A DNA stretch of 64,000 nucleotides from Actinomycetota bacterium (GCA_009698815.1 WLPJ01000005.1:1-64000), one strand, 5' to 3'; counted from the first letter of the stretch, positions 8,015 to 15,797 are shown. The notes: generated by a model not told the origin, from the sequence alone. A program made the numbers and translations.

Positions 8015-8916
8015 GCATCTGGGTCTGTGGAGAAGTTCTAATTGATTTATTGCCGGGTACACCAGAGCGAATTGCTGTTGTTGGCGGAGGTCCTGCAAAT
8101 ACTGCAAAGGCGTTGGCGCGCTTGGGCCACGATGTTCACTTTATCGATGGCATATCAACTGATGACTACGGAGTTAAAGCGCGCGCTGAGTTATTGGCTG
8201 ATGAAGTTAAGTTAGATCTGGCGCTAACAAGTGATAAACCAACTTGTTTAGCAATAGTCACACTAGGTGAAGACCGTAAAGCCAGTTATGAATTTAAAAT
8301 AGATGGCACAGCCACCTTTGATTTTGATTTAAGTTGGTTGCCAGATCCTTCGGTGCATAAGCCAAATGTGCTGCATATCGGCACCTTGGTGACCATTGTT
8401 GAGCCTGGTGCATCAGTGCTTTATGACTGGGCGCTACAGGTGGCTGAATTCGCACCGATTGTCTTTGATCCAAATATTCGCCCATCGGTGATGAGCGATC
8501 GCGACAGATATCAAGCAGCCGTTGAGAAATGGGCAGCTATTTCCAGCGTTATTAAGGTCAGCGATGATGATTTAACTTGGTTATTTCCAGGTCAGCCATT
8601 TGAAGAGATTGCTAAGCGTTGGGTTGCAGATGGTGCGGCACTCGTTGTTGTTACACGTGGAGTTAATGGCTCGATTGGTTATACCGAAGGCGGCGTTGAA
8701 GAAGCCCACGGTGTGAAAATCGATTTGGCTGACACGGTGGGCGCCGGTGACACAGTTGGCGCCATTATTGTGGAAGCGATGATCCAAGATGGAATTTTAT
8801 CTTTGCAAGGTGAAGGCTTAAAGAAAATACTTACTCGCGCGGCTAAAGCTGCTGCAATCACATGTTCTCGTGCGGGGGCGCAGCCGCCTTATAAGCACGA
8901 GCTAACGAAAATCTAA
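8011..8916 (+). CDS. PfkB-family carbohydrate kinase (fructokinase-like)
   Basis: 301 residues, the usual length for ribokinase/PfkB enzymes. GGGPANTAKALARLG (around residue 26) is the N-terminal family signature that contacts the sugar, and DTVGAGDTVG (around residue 247) is the second signature with the catalytic Asp and anion hole. It phosphorylates a sugar with ATP in the cytosol; similarity to fructokinases is my best reading but the sugar is not defined. GGGAG seven bases upstream serves as ribosome site inside the preceding gene, and the ATGA overlap couples the two. It is followed by an aldose epimerase, consistent with uptake-linked sugar processing. Confidence 0.85.
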   Translation: MSIWVCGEVLIDLLPGTPERIAVVGGGPANTAKALARLGHDVHFIDGISTDDYGVKARAELLADEVKLDLALTSDKPTCLAIVTLGEDRKASYEFKIDGTATFDFDLSWLPDPSVHKPNVLHIGTLVTIVEPGASVLYDWALQVAEFAPIVFDPNIRPSVMSDRDRYQAAVEKWAAISSVIKVSDDDLTWLFPGQPFEEIAKRWVADGAALVVVTRGVNGSIGYTEGGVEEAHGVKIDLADTVGAGDTVGAIIVEAMIQDGILSLQGEGLKKILTRAAKAAAITCSRAGAQPPYKHELTKI

Positions 8917-8927
8917 GGACACTGGCG

Positions 8928-9692
8928 ATGCAATATATAGATGATGCCGAATTTCAGATCGCAATAGATCTAGATAATGGCGCACGTATTTCATCAATTA
9001 CTTGGCGCGACTTGCAATTCACTGTTCCCTATCGCGGAGGACCGCTGGATTACGGTTGGTATGCGATGGGACCTTGGGCGGGGCGGATTCGCGATGGGAT
9101 TATGCGCGGTGCCGATGGTGAAGAAATTCAGTTACCAACGAATATAACTCCGCCACATGCAATTCATGGTTTTGGTTTTACATCTTCCTGGCAAGAAATA
9201 GGTCCTGGTCGTTCGATGTTGCATCTGCCAAAACCATATGGTGGCGCCACTTTTGAGCAGACTATTGAAGTATTAGATGATGCTGTGCGCTGGTCACTGG
9301 AATACGACCCTGGTGATTGCACGCTGCCCGCATGGTTTGGAATGCATCCTTGGTTTGCGCGCGATCTAGATCGTGGGGGCAGTGCCGAGATCGAATTCAA
9401 AGCAGCAAAGATGTTAAAGCGCGATGACGAGGGAATGCCAACAGGTGAATTAGTTCCGCCATCTAACGGCACTTGGGATGATGCATTTACCGAAATACAA
9501 TGCGTTCCGGCTGTTATTTGGGAAGATGCTGCGCGCATTGATATTGAATCTGATGCGCCATGGTGGGTTGTATATAACGAGGATTCTGATGGAGTTTGCA
9601 TCGAACCGCAGACCGCGCCACCTGATGCGCAGAACTTAGGGATAAGTGGCGAGCATTACATCGAAGCTCTATTTGTATTTTCAGAAGTGTAA
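8928..9692 (+). CDS. Aldose 1-epimerase (GalM-like)
   Basis: 254 residues of the aldose epimerase superfamily, which interconverts alpha and beta anomers of free sugars or sugar phosphates. Visible motifs are PPHAIHGFGF (around residue 84, with the conserved active-site His), WFGMHPWF (second His, around 143) and a late acidic stretch CIEPQTAPPDA containing the probable general-base Glu. AAGGA lies eight bases before the ATG. It sits 11 bases after the PfkB kinase, so it probably belongs to the same operon. Length is a little short of classical GalM (about 300-340), matching the compact YphB/YeaD-like branch. Confidence 0.8.
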   Translation: MQYIDDAEFQIAIDLDNGARISSITWRDLQFTVPYRGGPLDYGWYAMGPWAGRIRDGIMRGADGEEIQLPTNITPPHAIHGFGFTSSWQEIGPGRSMLHLPKPYGGATFEQTIEVLDDAVRWSLEYDPGDCTLPAWFGMHPWFARDLDRGGSAEIEFKAAKMLKRDDEGMPTGELVPPSNGTWDDAFTEIQCVPAVIWEDAARIDIESDAPWWVVYNEDSDGVCIEPQTAPPDAQNLGISGEHYIEALFVFSEV

Positions 9693-9716
9693 TTTAAGGC
9701 AAACTAGGATTAAGGC

Positions 9717-11075
9717 ATGTCAACACAAATTAATCGCTTACATCTGGCAGAACTTCGCAAAGTTGAAGAAGCGCGCTTTTTAGCAAACCACAAGAAGAGC
9801 TCGGAAGCCTTTGCTGATTCTCAGAAAGTCATGCACGAAGGTGTGCCGATGTCATGGATGGCTAAGTGGCCTGGTGCGCATCCGGTTTTCGTTAAAGAGG
9901 CTAAGGGTGCCAGGTTCACTGATATTGATGGCAATACCTATATTGATTTTTGTTTGGGTGACACCGGTTCAATGACGGGGCATTCACCTGATGCAACCGT
10001 TGCGGCGATTAAACGTCAGGCAGATATCGGTATAACTTCGATGTTGCCGACTTTAGATGCGGCCGTTGTTTCTAAGGAACTTGCTGCGCGTTTTGGGCTG
10101 CCTAAGTGGCAATTCACGGTGACTGCAACAGATGCCAATCGCCATGTAATTCGCTACTGCCGCCTTATAACTGGGCGTAGCAAGATCATTGTGATTGACC
10201 GTTGCTATCACGGAAGTGTTGATGAAACTTTTGCAACGCTAGATGGCGCGGGAAATACCGTTAAGCGCGAAGGTAATCTTGGTGCGCCAGTTGATTTGGC
10301 TGTGACAACTCGAGTTGTGGAATTCAATGATTTAGCTGGGATGGAAGCAGCACTTGCTCACGGTGATGTCGCTGCGATTTTGCTGGAACCTGCGATGACA
10401 AATGTCGGCATTGTTCTGCCCGAAGATGGCTATTTATATGCAGTGCAGGATTTGGCTAAGAAATATGGCGCGCTCTTGATTATTGATGAGACTCACACAA
10501 TCTCAGTTGGTCCTGGCGGAATGACGCAAGATCTTGGCTTAAAACCTGATTTCTTAACTATTGGCAAAGCAATTGCTGGCGGTATTCCAGTTGGCACATT
10601 TGGGATAACTGAAGAAGTTGCTAATTCAATAAAGAAACTTGTTGAACTAGAAATCATTGACACTGGTGGCATTGGCAGCACTCTGGCCGGTAATGCGATG
10701 TCACTTGCTGCAATGCGTGCAACGTTAAGTGAAGTTTTAACAGCGGATGCCTTTAAAGAGATGATCGCACTTGGCGATCGTTGGAGTGATGGTGTTGATG
10801 CCGCGATTGCTGAATTTGATTTGGATTGGCATTGCAATCGTTTGGGTGCGCGCGGTGAGTACATCTTTAAAGGTAAGGCGCCACGTACCGGTCGTGAAGC
10901 TGCTGAATCAGGGGATTTTGAACTAGAGCAATACATTCACTTGCGTCTGCTCAACGATGGCTTCTTGCTAACGCCATTTCACAATATGGCGCTGATGTCA
11001 CCGGCAACAACTGCTGCCGATGTTGATGCGCATACTGCGGCATTTCGCGCCATGTGTGCTGATTTGGTCGGTTAA
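9717..11075 (+). CDS. Class III PLP-dependent aminotransferase (glutamate-1-semialdehyde-aminomutase-like)
   Basis: 452 residues, fold type I. FTDIDGNTYIDFCLGD is the class III entry motif, IDETHT (around 260) carries the Asp that binds the PLP ring nitrogen, and FLTIGKAIAGGIPVG (around 285) contains the Schiff-base Lys. It resembles the HemL branch, but DETHT replaces the usual DEVMTG and the N-terminal 40 residues are extra. It may act on an amino acid or amino sugar rather than in haem synthesis. Its own leaderless promoter (TAGGAT 9705-9710, six bases before ATG) lies 25 bases after the epimerase, so it may be transcribed separately. Confidence 0.75.
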   Translation: MSTQINRLHLAELRKVEEARFLANHKKSSEAFADSQKVMHEGVPMSWMAKWPGAHPVFVKEAKGARFTDIDGNTYIDFCLGDTGSMTGHSPDATVAAIKRQADIGITSMLPTLDAAVVSKELAARFGLPKWQFTVTATDANRHVIRYCRLITGRSKIIVIDRCYHGSVDETFATLDGAGNTVKREGNLGAPVDLAVTTRVVEFNDLAGMEAALAHGDVAAILLEPAMTNVGIVLPEDGYLYAVQDLAKKYGALLIIDETHTISVGPGGMTQDLGLKPDFLTIGKAIAGGIPVGTFGITEEVANSIKKLVELEIIDTGGIGSTLAGNAMSLAAMRATLSEVLTADAFKEMIALGDRWSDGVDAAIAEFDLDWHCNRLGARGEYIFKGKAPRTGREAAESGDFELEQYIHLRLLNDGFLLTPFHNMALMSPATTAADVDAHTAAFRAMCADLVG

Positions 11076-11093
11076 TTTTCTAGGGTAAAAAGA

Positions 11094-11122
11094 GAAAGCC
11101 CCACAACTAGTGTGAGGCTTTC
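11094..11122. terminator. Hairpin, possible terminator
   Basis: A 12-bp stem with one mismatch and a 5-base loop just after the aminotransferase stop. There is no T-run on the plus strand; the T-run appears on the minus strand. The remainder of 11123-11270 shows no further clear signal. Confidence 0.5.
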
Positions 11123-11270
11123 CCATCCCGCTTAAGTCATCTGATTCACAGAATAAGACTTGAGCTTATTGATTCGAGCGATTTAGCTTTCGCCAGTGAT
11201 CTCACTCCCAAACCGTTGAGATAATAATAGAGATTGTGCCTGTGGATTACAACCGAATTATGTCTGTGGT

Positions 11271-11732
11271 GTGTACAAGAGTACGCAGATGGAAAAATTT
11301 ATAACGCGCTATAGCCAGACCTTTATTTTAATTGGGCAACTTGAGTTAATTCTTCGTGCAAGACTTATTGAAACTCTAAGTCGATATTCTTTAGAAAAAG
11401 GTTACACAGAGTGGCATGAAGTTCTAGATGCGAAGAGCGCACATGACCCTTCAAAGCCCTATGTAAGTTTTGGGGTATGGCGCGATGTGCTTTCTCAGCG
11501 AAACTTCACCAAACTCTGGTTGCCGTGCACCAGATATGCCTTCATAGATCTTGCCTTTGCAGATTCATTTAAGACTTATCAAAAGATAGACAATCGGATG
11601 TATTACGCAGCCGGGACTCGAAACCGCGTCTGTCATTTCAATTTCGCTAATGCTCGCAACGTCAAGCATGAGGAAGCGAATTTAAGGTGGCTAATTGGGG
11701 CACTTGGACGAGAAATCAGGCCATCGACCTAG
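11271..11732 (+). CDS. HEPN-domain (Abi-like) protein, putative RNase
   Basis: 153 residues, all-helical by composition. RNRVCHFN at residues 117-124 gives the HEPN motif R-x4-H (Arg117, His122), the catalytic signature of many toxin and abortive-infection RNases. The preceding pattern SFGVWRDVLS...LW is like Abi_2/Swt1-type HEPN proteins. No nucleotidyltransferase antitoxin (MNT) or other partner flanks it; neighbours are an aminotransferase and a secreted protein. The start may be GTG 11271 or ATG 11289, and neither has a strong ribosome site. Function as a defence or stress RNase is inference from the motif alone. Confidence 0.6.
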   Translation: MYKSTQMEKFITRYSQTFILIGQLELILRARLIETLSRYSLEKGYTEWHEVLDAKSAHDPSKPYVSFGVWRDVLSQRNFTKLWLPCTRYAFIDLAFADSFKTYQKIDNRMYYAAGTRNRVCHFNFANARNVKHEEANLRWLIGALGREIRPST

Positions 11733-11752
11733 AAGACGCGTTCATAAATAGT

Positions 11753-11758
11753 TATATT
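11753..11758 (+). promoter_or_regulatory. -10 box that sets the start of the 11765 gene
   Basis: TATATT ends six bases before ATG 11765, which begins a perfect signal peptide. This excludes the longer reading that starts inside the HEPN gene at 11687. Confidence 0.65.
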
Positions 11759-11764
11759 TGGCTT

Positions 11765-13471
11765 ATGAAACGGTTGCTCGCCGCAGTTCTTATCTCACTA
11801 ATTACAGTTTTGACCCCTTCGTTAACCAATGCAGCAGGTGTCATAGATGAGCAATATTCAGCAGATAACCAAACTGATAACAGAAATAAAATTGGCGTTC
11901 TCTTTGAAGAAAACGTAGATACCTTACGCATGCCGTCTATGCTTTTCAGCTATGAACTCGTAAGTGGTGCTTCACCTAATGTGATTTCATATTGTGAAGG
12001 CCTTAATGACCCAGTGTGCGCTAACGCCGAATTTTTAAAGTATTACGCGTTAATGCCCCCGTGCGAGACCCCAAGTGAAGTGGACTGCATTGAAAGCGTT
12101 TATGCAGTAGCACCTGGTTCACCGGCACGCATCAAAGGTATCTACAAAGAATCGATTCCAGAGAAAGTCATTAACTCTTACAAAGCGGATCCCATAAATG
12201 GTTTACCCCAAGGATCAGTTTCTGGAGTATGGGAGATTCCAAACGTCCAACATGGTGGAGGCTCCACTAATTTTGTAGGTATTGTTTCTAGAGTCGGATC
12301 CTTAAAGCGCAGTGGCACAAATTGGGTTGCGCAACCACCAGGTTCGGATCCATGGGGTAATGGCGATTTTCGTGCTTCAATCTATCCCGTAAATGTAATT
12401 CGCGACTCCCGTTATAAAGCGAACATTTCTAGAATAATAAAGCAACCTAACGGTGCTACGTGGATGGGAATTGATCACCCAAGCCAACTTCCGTTTGATG
12501 TCTGCGCAGCTATTGGTGATGGCGTTTGTGCTCTGCGACAGACTTTTCCTGAAAATATTAAATTCGGAATGGTTTTTCGTTTTTCAAGAGTGATTAATGG
12601 GTGGCTGCATGGGCGCATTGATTCACCAGAAATTGATTACGAATTGACGAGTTATGGAACCCGCGTTGATATGAAAGGCCTATCCACCCGTGTTCCAATT
12701 GTGGCGGGTTGGGTCGACCCAAGTTCATTTACAGCTCAAGAAAAGCCAAGAATTGATTGGATACCAATGGGTGTAAAAGATTACCCAGGAGCCAGTGGCG
12801 ACTATTCGATGCAAGTGTTGAATATGTGGTCTCGAGTCTTAAAAGATACTGCAGCAGCCAATCCAACGCAGTGGATTTTTTATAATCTATCAGAACGCGA
12901 TATTGAGGCTTCTAGTAGTTGCATTAAAAACTCTAAGACTTTGGCAGGATTTGTAACAACCAACTCGACTACTTACACAGCAACCCCACCAATTTACAAT
13001 GAACAGACAGGCACTCTTGACTACAAGGTTGCCTCGCCACATTTTCTCGCTGATGGGAAAGTGTTCCAAGGTAAATATAACTTGTATATTGATTCGAAAG
13101 TTGCGCGCTGTATATATAAATTTAGTAACGCACCTATTTCGGCCTCGGTGAGTATCACCTCCTCCGATGGTGGCCAACAAAGCGTCGCAACAACTGTTGT
13201 AAGTGAAAAGAATGGATGGTTAAATTTAAGTGCTGCAGGCTTTACATTCTCGTCACCAACGTTGAAGGTGAAATTAACTCAAGATGCATCGGCTGTGGCG
13301 GTGACTCCAACACCTAGCGCGACACCATCTGCAAGCGCTGAACCTGCACCGCAAGCATCTATTGCTCCGGTGGCTAAGAAATCCACGATCACCTGCATCA
13401 AGGGCAAACTAACCAAGAAGGTGACTGCAGCTTCGCCAAAATGCCCAACTGGATATAAGAAGAAGGCTTAG
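11765..13471 (+). CDS. Secreted protein of unknown function with a C-terminal cysteine-pair module
   Basis: 568 residues from ATG 11765. Signal peptide MKRLLAAVLISLITVLTPS, cleavage near TNA-A. The body (about 30-500) is rich in Trp, Tyr and Gly, with many beta-type segments and scattered cysteines; I recognise no family. A Pro/Ala/Thr/Ser linker (about 510-540) leads to a C-terminal basic module, TITCIKGKLTKKV then SPKCPTGYKKKA, with cysteines 15 residues apart. That spacing is shared with secreted proteins at 5659-7431 and 49190-49813. This C-terminus looks like an attachment or assembly signal, but there is no LPxTG motif. Its stop overlaps the convergent mshD-like gene by four bases. Confidence 0.7.
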   Translation: MKRLLAAVLISLITVLTPSLTNAAGVIDEQYSADNQTDNRNKIGVLFEENVDTLRMPSMLFSYELVSGASPNVISYCEGLNDPVCANAEFLKYYALMPPCETPSEVDCIESVYAVAPGSPARIKGIYKESIPEKVINSYKADPINGLPQGSVSGVWEIPNVQHGGGSTNFVGIVSRVGSLKRSGTNWVAQPPGSDPWGNGDFRASIYPVNVIRDSRYKANISRIIKQPNGATWMGIDHPSQLPFDVCAAIGDGVCALRQTFPENIKFGMVFRFSRVINGWLHGRIDSPEIDYELTSYGTRVDMKGLSTRVPIVAGWVDPSSFTAQEKPRIDWIPMGVKDYPGASGDYSMQVLNMWSRVLKDTAAANPTQWIFYNLSERDIEASSSCIKNSKTLAGFVTTNSTTYTATPPIYNEQTGTLDYKVASPHFLADGKVFQGKYNLYIDSKVARCIYKFSNAPISASVSITSSDGGQQSVATTVVSEKNGWLNLSAAGFTFSSPTLKVKLTQDASAVAVTPTPSATPSASAEPAPQASIAPVAKKSTITCIKGKLTKKVTAASPKCPTGYKKKA

Positions 13472-13941
13472 TTAAAGCCCAGGCTGGTGTAGAGCCCCAA
13501 GCCTTTTTCGTTATCGGCATCGACGTAAAGCATTGAGCGCTTTAAACCTTTTTCAATCAAATAATTAATTGCGGCAACCGATACAGCGCGGCCAATGCCT
13601 TGATGGGCATGGCCTGGATCAACTCCAACAACGTATAACTCGCCAACAGGATCTTGATTTACAAGGTCTTGGTGGATTTTGGTCCAGACGAAACCGACTA
13701 TTTCATCGTCTTTTATGGCTAGAAAAAAACCTTCGGGATCAAACCAATTTTCGGTCATACGGTTTTCGAGGTCTGCTAAAGCCCAATTACCTTGGTCGGG
13801 GTGGTTTGCGAAGATTTTGTTGTTAAGTGCAAGCCAGCGATCTTTATCTTTTGCAGAAATAAAAGTGCGGATTGTGTATTCGTGTTTTGCTGTGGGAAGC
13901 AGATCGTTAAGTGATCGATGGATCTTAAGAATATGGCGCAT
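13468..13941 (-). CDS. mshD: Mycothiol synthase-like GNAT acetyltransferase (single-domain MshD)
   Basis: 157 residues that match only the second, catalytic GNAT domain of MshD, which acetylates Cys-GlcN-inositol in the last step of mycothiol synthesis. Key segments are NNKIFANHPDQGNW, WFDPEGFFLA, GELYVVGVDPGHAHQGIGRA (acetyl-CoA loop QGIGRA) and MLYVDADNEKGLGLYTSLGF. Typical MshD is about 300 residues with two GNAT domains; here the reading frame starts at the interdomain linker. It also ends directly after GF, without the usual last strand. It lies five bases after glnR on the same strand, an order known from mycobacteria (glnR-mshD), and mshA is nearby at 19991. Whether it alone completes mycothiol synthesis is uncertain. 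Confidence 0.78.
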   Translation of the reverse strand: MRHILKIHRSLNDLLPTAKHEYTIRTFISAKDKDRWLALNNKIFANHPDQGNWALADLENRMTENWFDPEGFFLAIKDDEIVGFVWTKIHQDLVNQDPVGELYVVGVDPGHAHQGIGRAVSVAAINYLIEKGLKRSMLYVDADNEKGLGLYTSLGFN

Positions 13942-13946
13942 TGCGG

Positions 13947-14660
13947 TTATACCCGCTCGGCGATTTGGCTCTCTTTACCGCCGTTTGGAAGTGTGAAGAG
14001 ATAACCAACATTGCGTACTGTGCCAATGATTGATTCAAATTCAGGACCAAGCTTGGAACGCAGGCGACGGATGTGCACATCAACGGTGCGAGTACCACCG
14101 AAGTAGTCATAACCCCAGATTTCTTGCAATAACTGTGCACGAGTAAATACGCGACCGGGATGTTGTGCCAAGTACTTGAGAAGTTCGAATTCTTTAAATG
14201 TTAAGTCAAGTGAGCGTCCCTTGATCTTTGCTGTGTAAGTACTTTCATCAATTACAACTTCACCTGTGCGAATTTCCCCAGCGTTTGGATCGGCTGCAGT
14301 TATCGCTGCAAGGTGAGTTCCGATAGAAATACGAATGCGCGCATCAACTTCAGCAGGGCCTGCGGTATCGAGAATTACATCGTCAACGCCCCAGTCGGCG
14401 CTCATCGCAGAAAGACCACCTTCTGTGGTGATTGCAATGACCGGTGCACCAACTCCGGTTGAAGTTAACAAACGAGTTAAATTTTTCGCAGCCGGTAAAT
14501 CGCGACGTGCATCAACGAAGACAATATCCATTACAGGTGAATCAATTAGCACGCTTGCCTCGGCGGGCATGATTTTTACCGTGTGTTGCAGTAAAGCAAG
14601 TGATGGCAGAACTTCCGCGCTGGCGCCATTGGTGTTTGTTAGTAGCAACACCTTGGCCAT
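13947..14660 (-). CDS. glnR: GlnR nitrogen-response transcriptional regulator
   Basis: 237 residues from ATG 14660. An OmpR-like orphan response regulator that controls nitrogen assimilation genes in actinobacteria. The receiver-like domain has [28 protein letters not shown] and TADWGVDD-like patterns typical of GlnR, which acts without phosphorylation as a dimer. The winged-helix domain (about 140-225) contains [20 protein letters not shown] and [19 protein letters not shown], nearly diagnostic. AAAGG eight bases upstream favours ATG 14660 over GTG 14669, which sits on the ribosome site. It heads an operon with the mshD-like gene. Confidence 0.93.
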   Translation of the reverse strand: MAKVLLLTNTNGASAEVLPSLALLQHTVKIMPAEASVLIDSPVMDIVFVDARRDLPAAKNLTRLLTSTGVGAPVIAITTEGGLSAMSADWGVDDVILDTAGPAEVDARIRISIGTHLAAITAADPNAGEIRTGEVVIDESTYTAKIKGRSLDLTFKEFELLKYLAQHPGRVFTRAQLLQEIWGYDYFGGTRTVDVHIRRLRSKLGPEFESIIGTVRNVGYLFTLPNGGKESQIAERV

Positions 14661-14710
14661 GGGGCTCACCTTTCGCTCTACTTGGGTTCGTGATATCTGG
14701 TTAAGTGAGA

Positions 14711-14716
14711 GAGAAT
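14711..14716 (+). promoter_or_regulatory. -10 box that sets the thioredoxin start
   Basis: GAGAAT ends six bases before GTG 14723, choosing it over the earlier GTG at 14705. Confidence 0.55.
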
Positions 14717-14722
14717 ACTCCA

Positions 14723-15136
14723 GTGAAAACTTTCATTCCACTTGCCTTCGTGCTGGTCTTGGCCACTGGATATGGCCTTTGGTATCAGCGCACGCGCGGA
14801 GAGTTTCGTAAGAAGAAGACGGTAAATGGGCCAAAGTTAACCGCTGCCATTGTCGGCACAGAACTTGGGGCTCGGGCGACGATGGTGCAATTCTCATCAG
14901 CTTTCTGCACGCCATGTCGGGCCACCAAGGCGTTGCTTGAAGATATGGTCAAGACTTTGTCTGATGTTCGCTATGCCCACATTGATGCCGAATCACATCT
15001 TGAATTAGTTCGTGAGTTAAATATCTTGTCCACGCCAACCACCTTGTTCTTAAATGGCGCCGGTGTTGAAGTAGGCCGCGCAATGGGAACACCGAAGCGC
15101 GCTCAGGTGCACGCGGCGCTGGCTGCAATTCACTAA
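14723..15136 (+). CDS. Membrane-anchored thioredoxin-like protein
   Basis: 137 residues from GTG 14723. One N-terminal membrane helix (about residues 3-20), a basic stretch, then a thioredoxin fold with the active site FCTPC (Cys62, Cys65) and the cis-Pro loop STPTTLF. It is a thiol-disulfide oxidoreductase tethered to the membrane; the basic stretch after the helix leaves the thioredoxin side of the membrane uncertain. It is divergent from glnR and precedes the cysteine-type leader peptide and sulfurtransferase operon, as with ThiX (Rv0816c) next to cysA2 in mycobacteria. A role in sulfur or thiol redox is inferred from that context. Confidence 0.82.
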   Translation: MKTFIPLAFVLVLATGYGLWYQRTRGEFRKKKTVNGPKLTAAIVGTELGARATMVQFSSAFCTPCRATKALLEDMVKTLSDVRYAHIDAESHLELVRELNILSTPTTLFLNGAGVEVGRAMGTPKRAQVHAALAAIH

Positions 15137-15143
15137 CTCAAGC

Positions 15144-15164
15144 AGTTGCGAATATTTCGCAACT
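15144..15164. promoter_or_regulatory. Inverted repeat, candidate operator
   Basis: AGTTGCGAA, three bases, TTCGCAACT: a perfect 9+9 inverted repeat just after the thioredoxin stop and ending 22 bases before the -10 box of the leader peptide, so it covers the -35 zone. No T-run follows, which argues against a terminator. Confidence 0.55.
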
Positions 15165-15186
15165 AGCGTTATCGCTTAAGCCTGCT

Positions 15187-15192
15187 TACTCT
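15187..15192 (+). promoter_or_regulatory. -10 box of the leader-peptide/sulfurtransferase operon
   Basis: TACTCT ends exactly six bases before ATG 15199, so the mRNA probably begins at or next to the leader-peptide ATG. Confidence 0.65.
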
Positions 15193-15198
15193 TTACCT

Positions 15199-15282
15199 AT
15201 GTTCCGCATCGAAATCAGCTATTTCACAAAGCGCCGTGTGCTTGATTACGGTCGCTTAGCTGGCTCTATGTGTCGTGCTTAG
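15199..15282 (+). CDS. Cysteine-type leader peptide (uORF) of the sulfurtransferase operon
   Basis: 27 residues: MFRIEISYF followed by TKRRVLDYGRLAGSMCRA. The pattern RR-x-x-D-x-x-R-x-x-x-x-x-C near the C-terminus matches the actinobacterial leader peptides found before sulfur-assimilation and sulfurtransferase operons. In mycobacteria, leaderless cysteine-coding short ORFs in this position act as cysteine-responsive attenuators. Here a single Cys codon (TGT, codon 25) precedes Arg-Ala-stop. The stop codon lies in the 5' arm of a 7-bp inverted repeat (15279-15285 with 15295-15301), so ribosome position could affect that fold. The ribosome site of the next gene lies about 45 bases downstream of the stop. 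Confidence 0.72.
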   Translation: MFRIEISYFTKRRVLDYGRLAGSMCRA

Positions 15283-15331
15283 TTTGCAACTCAAAAACTA
15301 ATCCACGACCCATAATCGATTTAAGTAAGGA
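15279..15331 (+). promoter_or_regulatory. Candidate attenuator region after the leader peptide
   Basis: TTAGTTT (15279-15285) can pair with AAACTAA (15295-15301) across nine bases and includes the leader stop codon. AAGGA at 15327-15331 is the ribosome site for the DUF4395 gene. No strong terminator is visible, so control would be translational or Rho-type; this is inference. Confidence 0.4.
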
Positions 15332-15337
15332 ATGGAA

Positions 15338-15751
15338 ATGTCAGTACAAATAGATGCACGTGGACCACGATGGTCTGCACTATTTACAACATTTGTATTA
15401 GCGATTGCTCTTATAACATCAAGTGTTTGGCTGATCGCCTTCCAAGCAGTTGTCTTTGCAATAGGTGCACTTCGCGGACCGCAGTTCACTCCTTATGCCT
15501 ATATCTTCAAGAAGGTTATAAAGCCGCGTCTTAAGTCACAGGCGGCCTTAGAAGATGTGCGTCCTCCGCAATTTTCACAAGCAGTAGGACTAATTTTCGC
15601 ACTTGTTGCGATTATTGGATCAGCAACTGGTGCCGGTGGGGTCTTCACAGTTGCAGTTGGATTTGCACTTGCGGCAGCATTTTTAAATGCGGCATTTAAT
15701 TTCTGCTTGGGTTGCCAGATGTATTTACTCATCTTGCGTGCTGCCAAGTAA
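15338..15751 (+). CDS. DUF4395 membrane protein
   Basis: 137 residues with about four hydrophobic segments (around 15-30, 32-45, 83-105, 107-125). The C-terminal FNFCLGCQMYLL is the DUF4395 hallmark, a CxxC pair at the membrane. ATG 15338 is chosen over ATG 15332 because AAGGA then stands six bases upstream. It is the first full gene after the leader peptide and precedes a sulfurtransferase, so a role in moving or handling reduced sulfur across the membrane is plausible, though unproven for the family. Confidence 0.82.
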   Translation: MSVQIDARGPRWSALFTTFVLAIALITSSVWLIAFQAVVFAIGALRGPQFTPYAYIFKKVIKPRLKSQAALEDVRPPQFSQAVGLIFALVAIIGSATGAGGVFTVAVGFALAAAFLNAAFNFCLGCQMYLLILRAAK

Positions 15752-15797
15752 TTTCTTTACAACCCCTTAAATAACTAACTAATAACAGGAGATAAAT

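Noticed and set aside
9717-11075. Call as HemL for haem synthesis
   Set aside because: The DEVMTG motif is replaced by DETHT and no haem genes are nearby; kept as class III aminotransferase.
11687-11764. Extended start of the secreted protein gene inside the HEPN gene
   Set aside because: The added residues precede a complete signal peptide and the -10 box lies between the two candidate starts.
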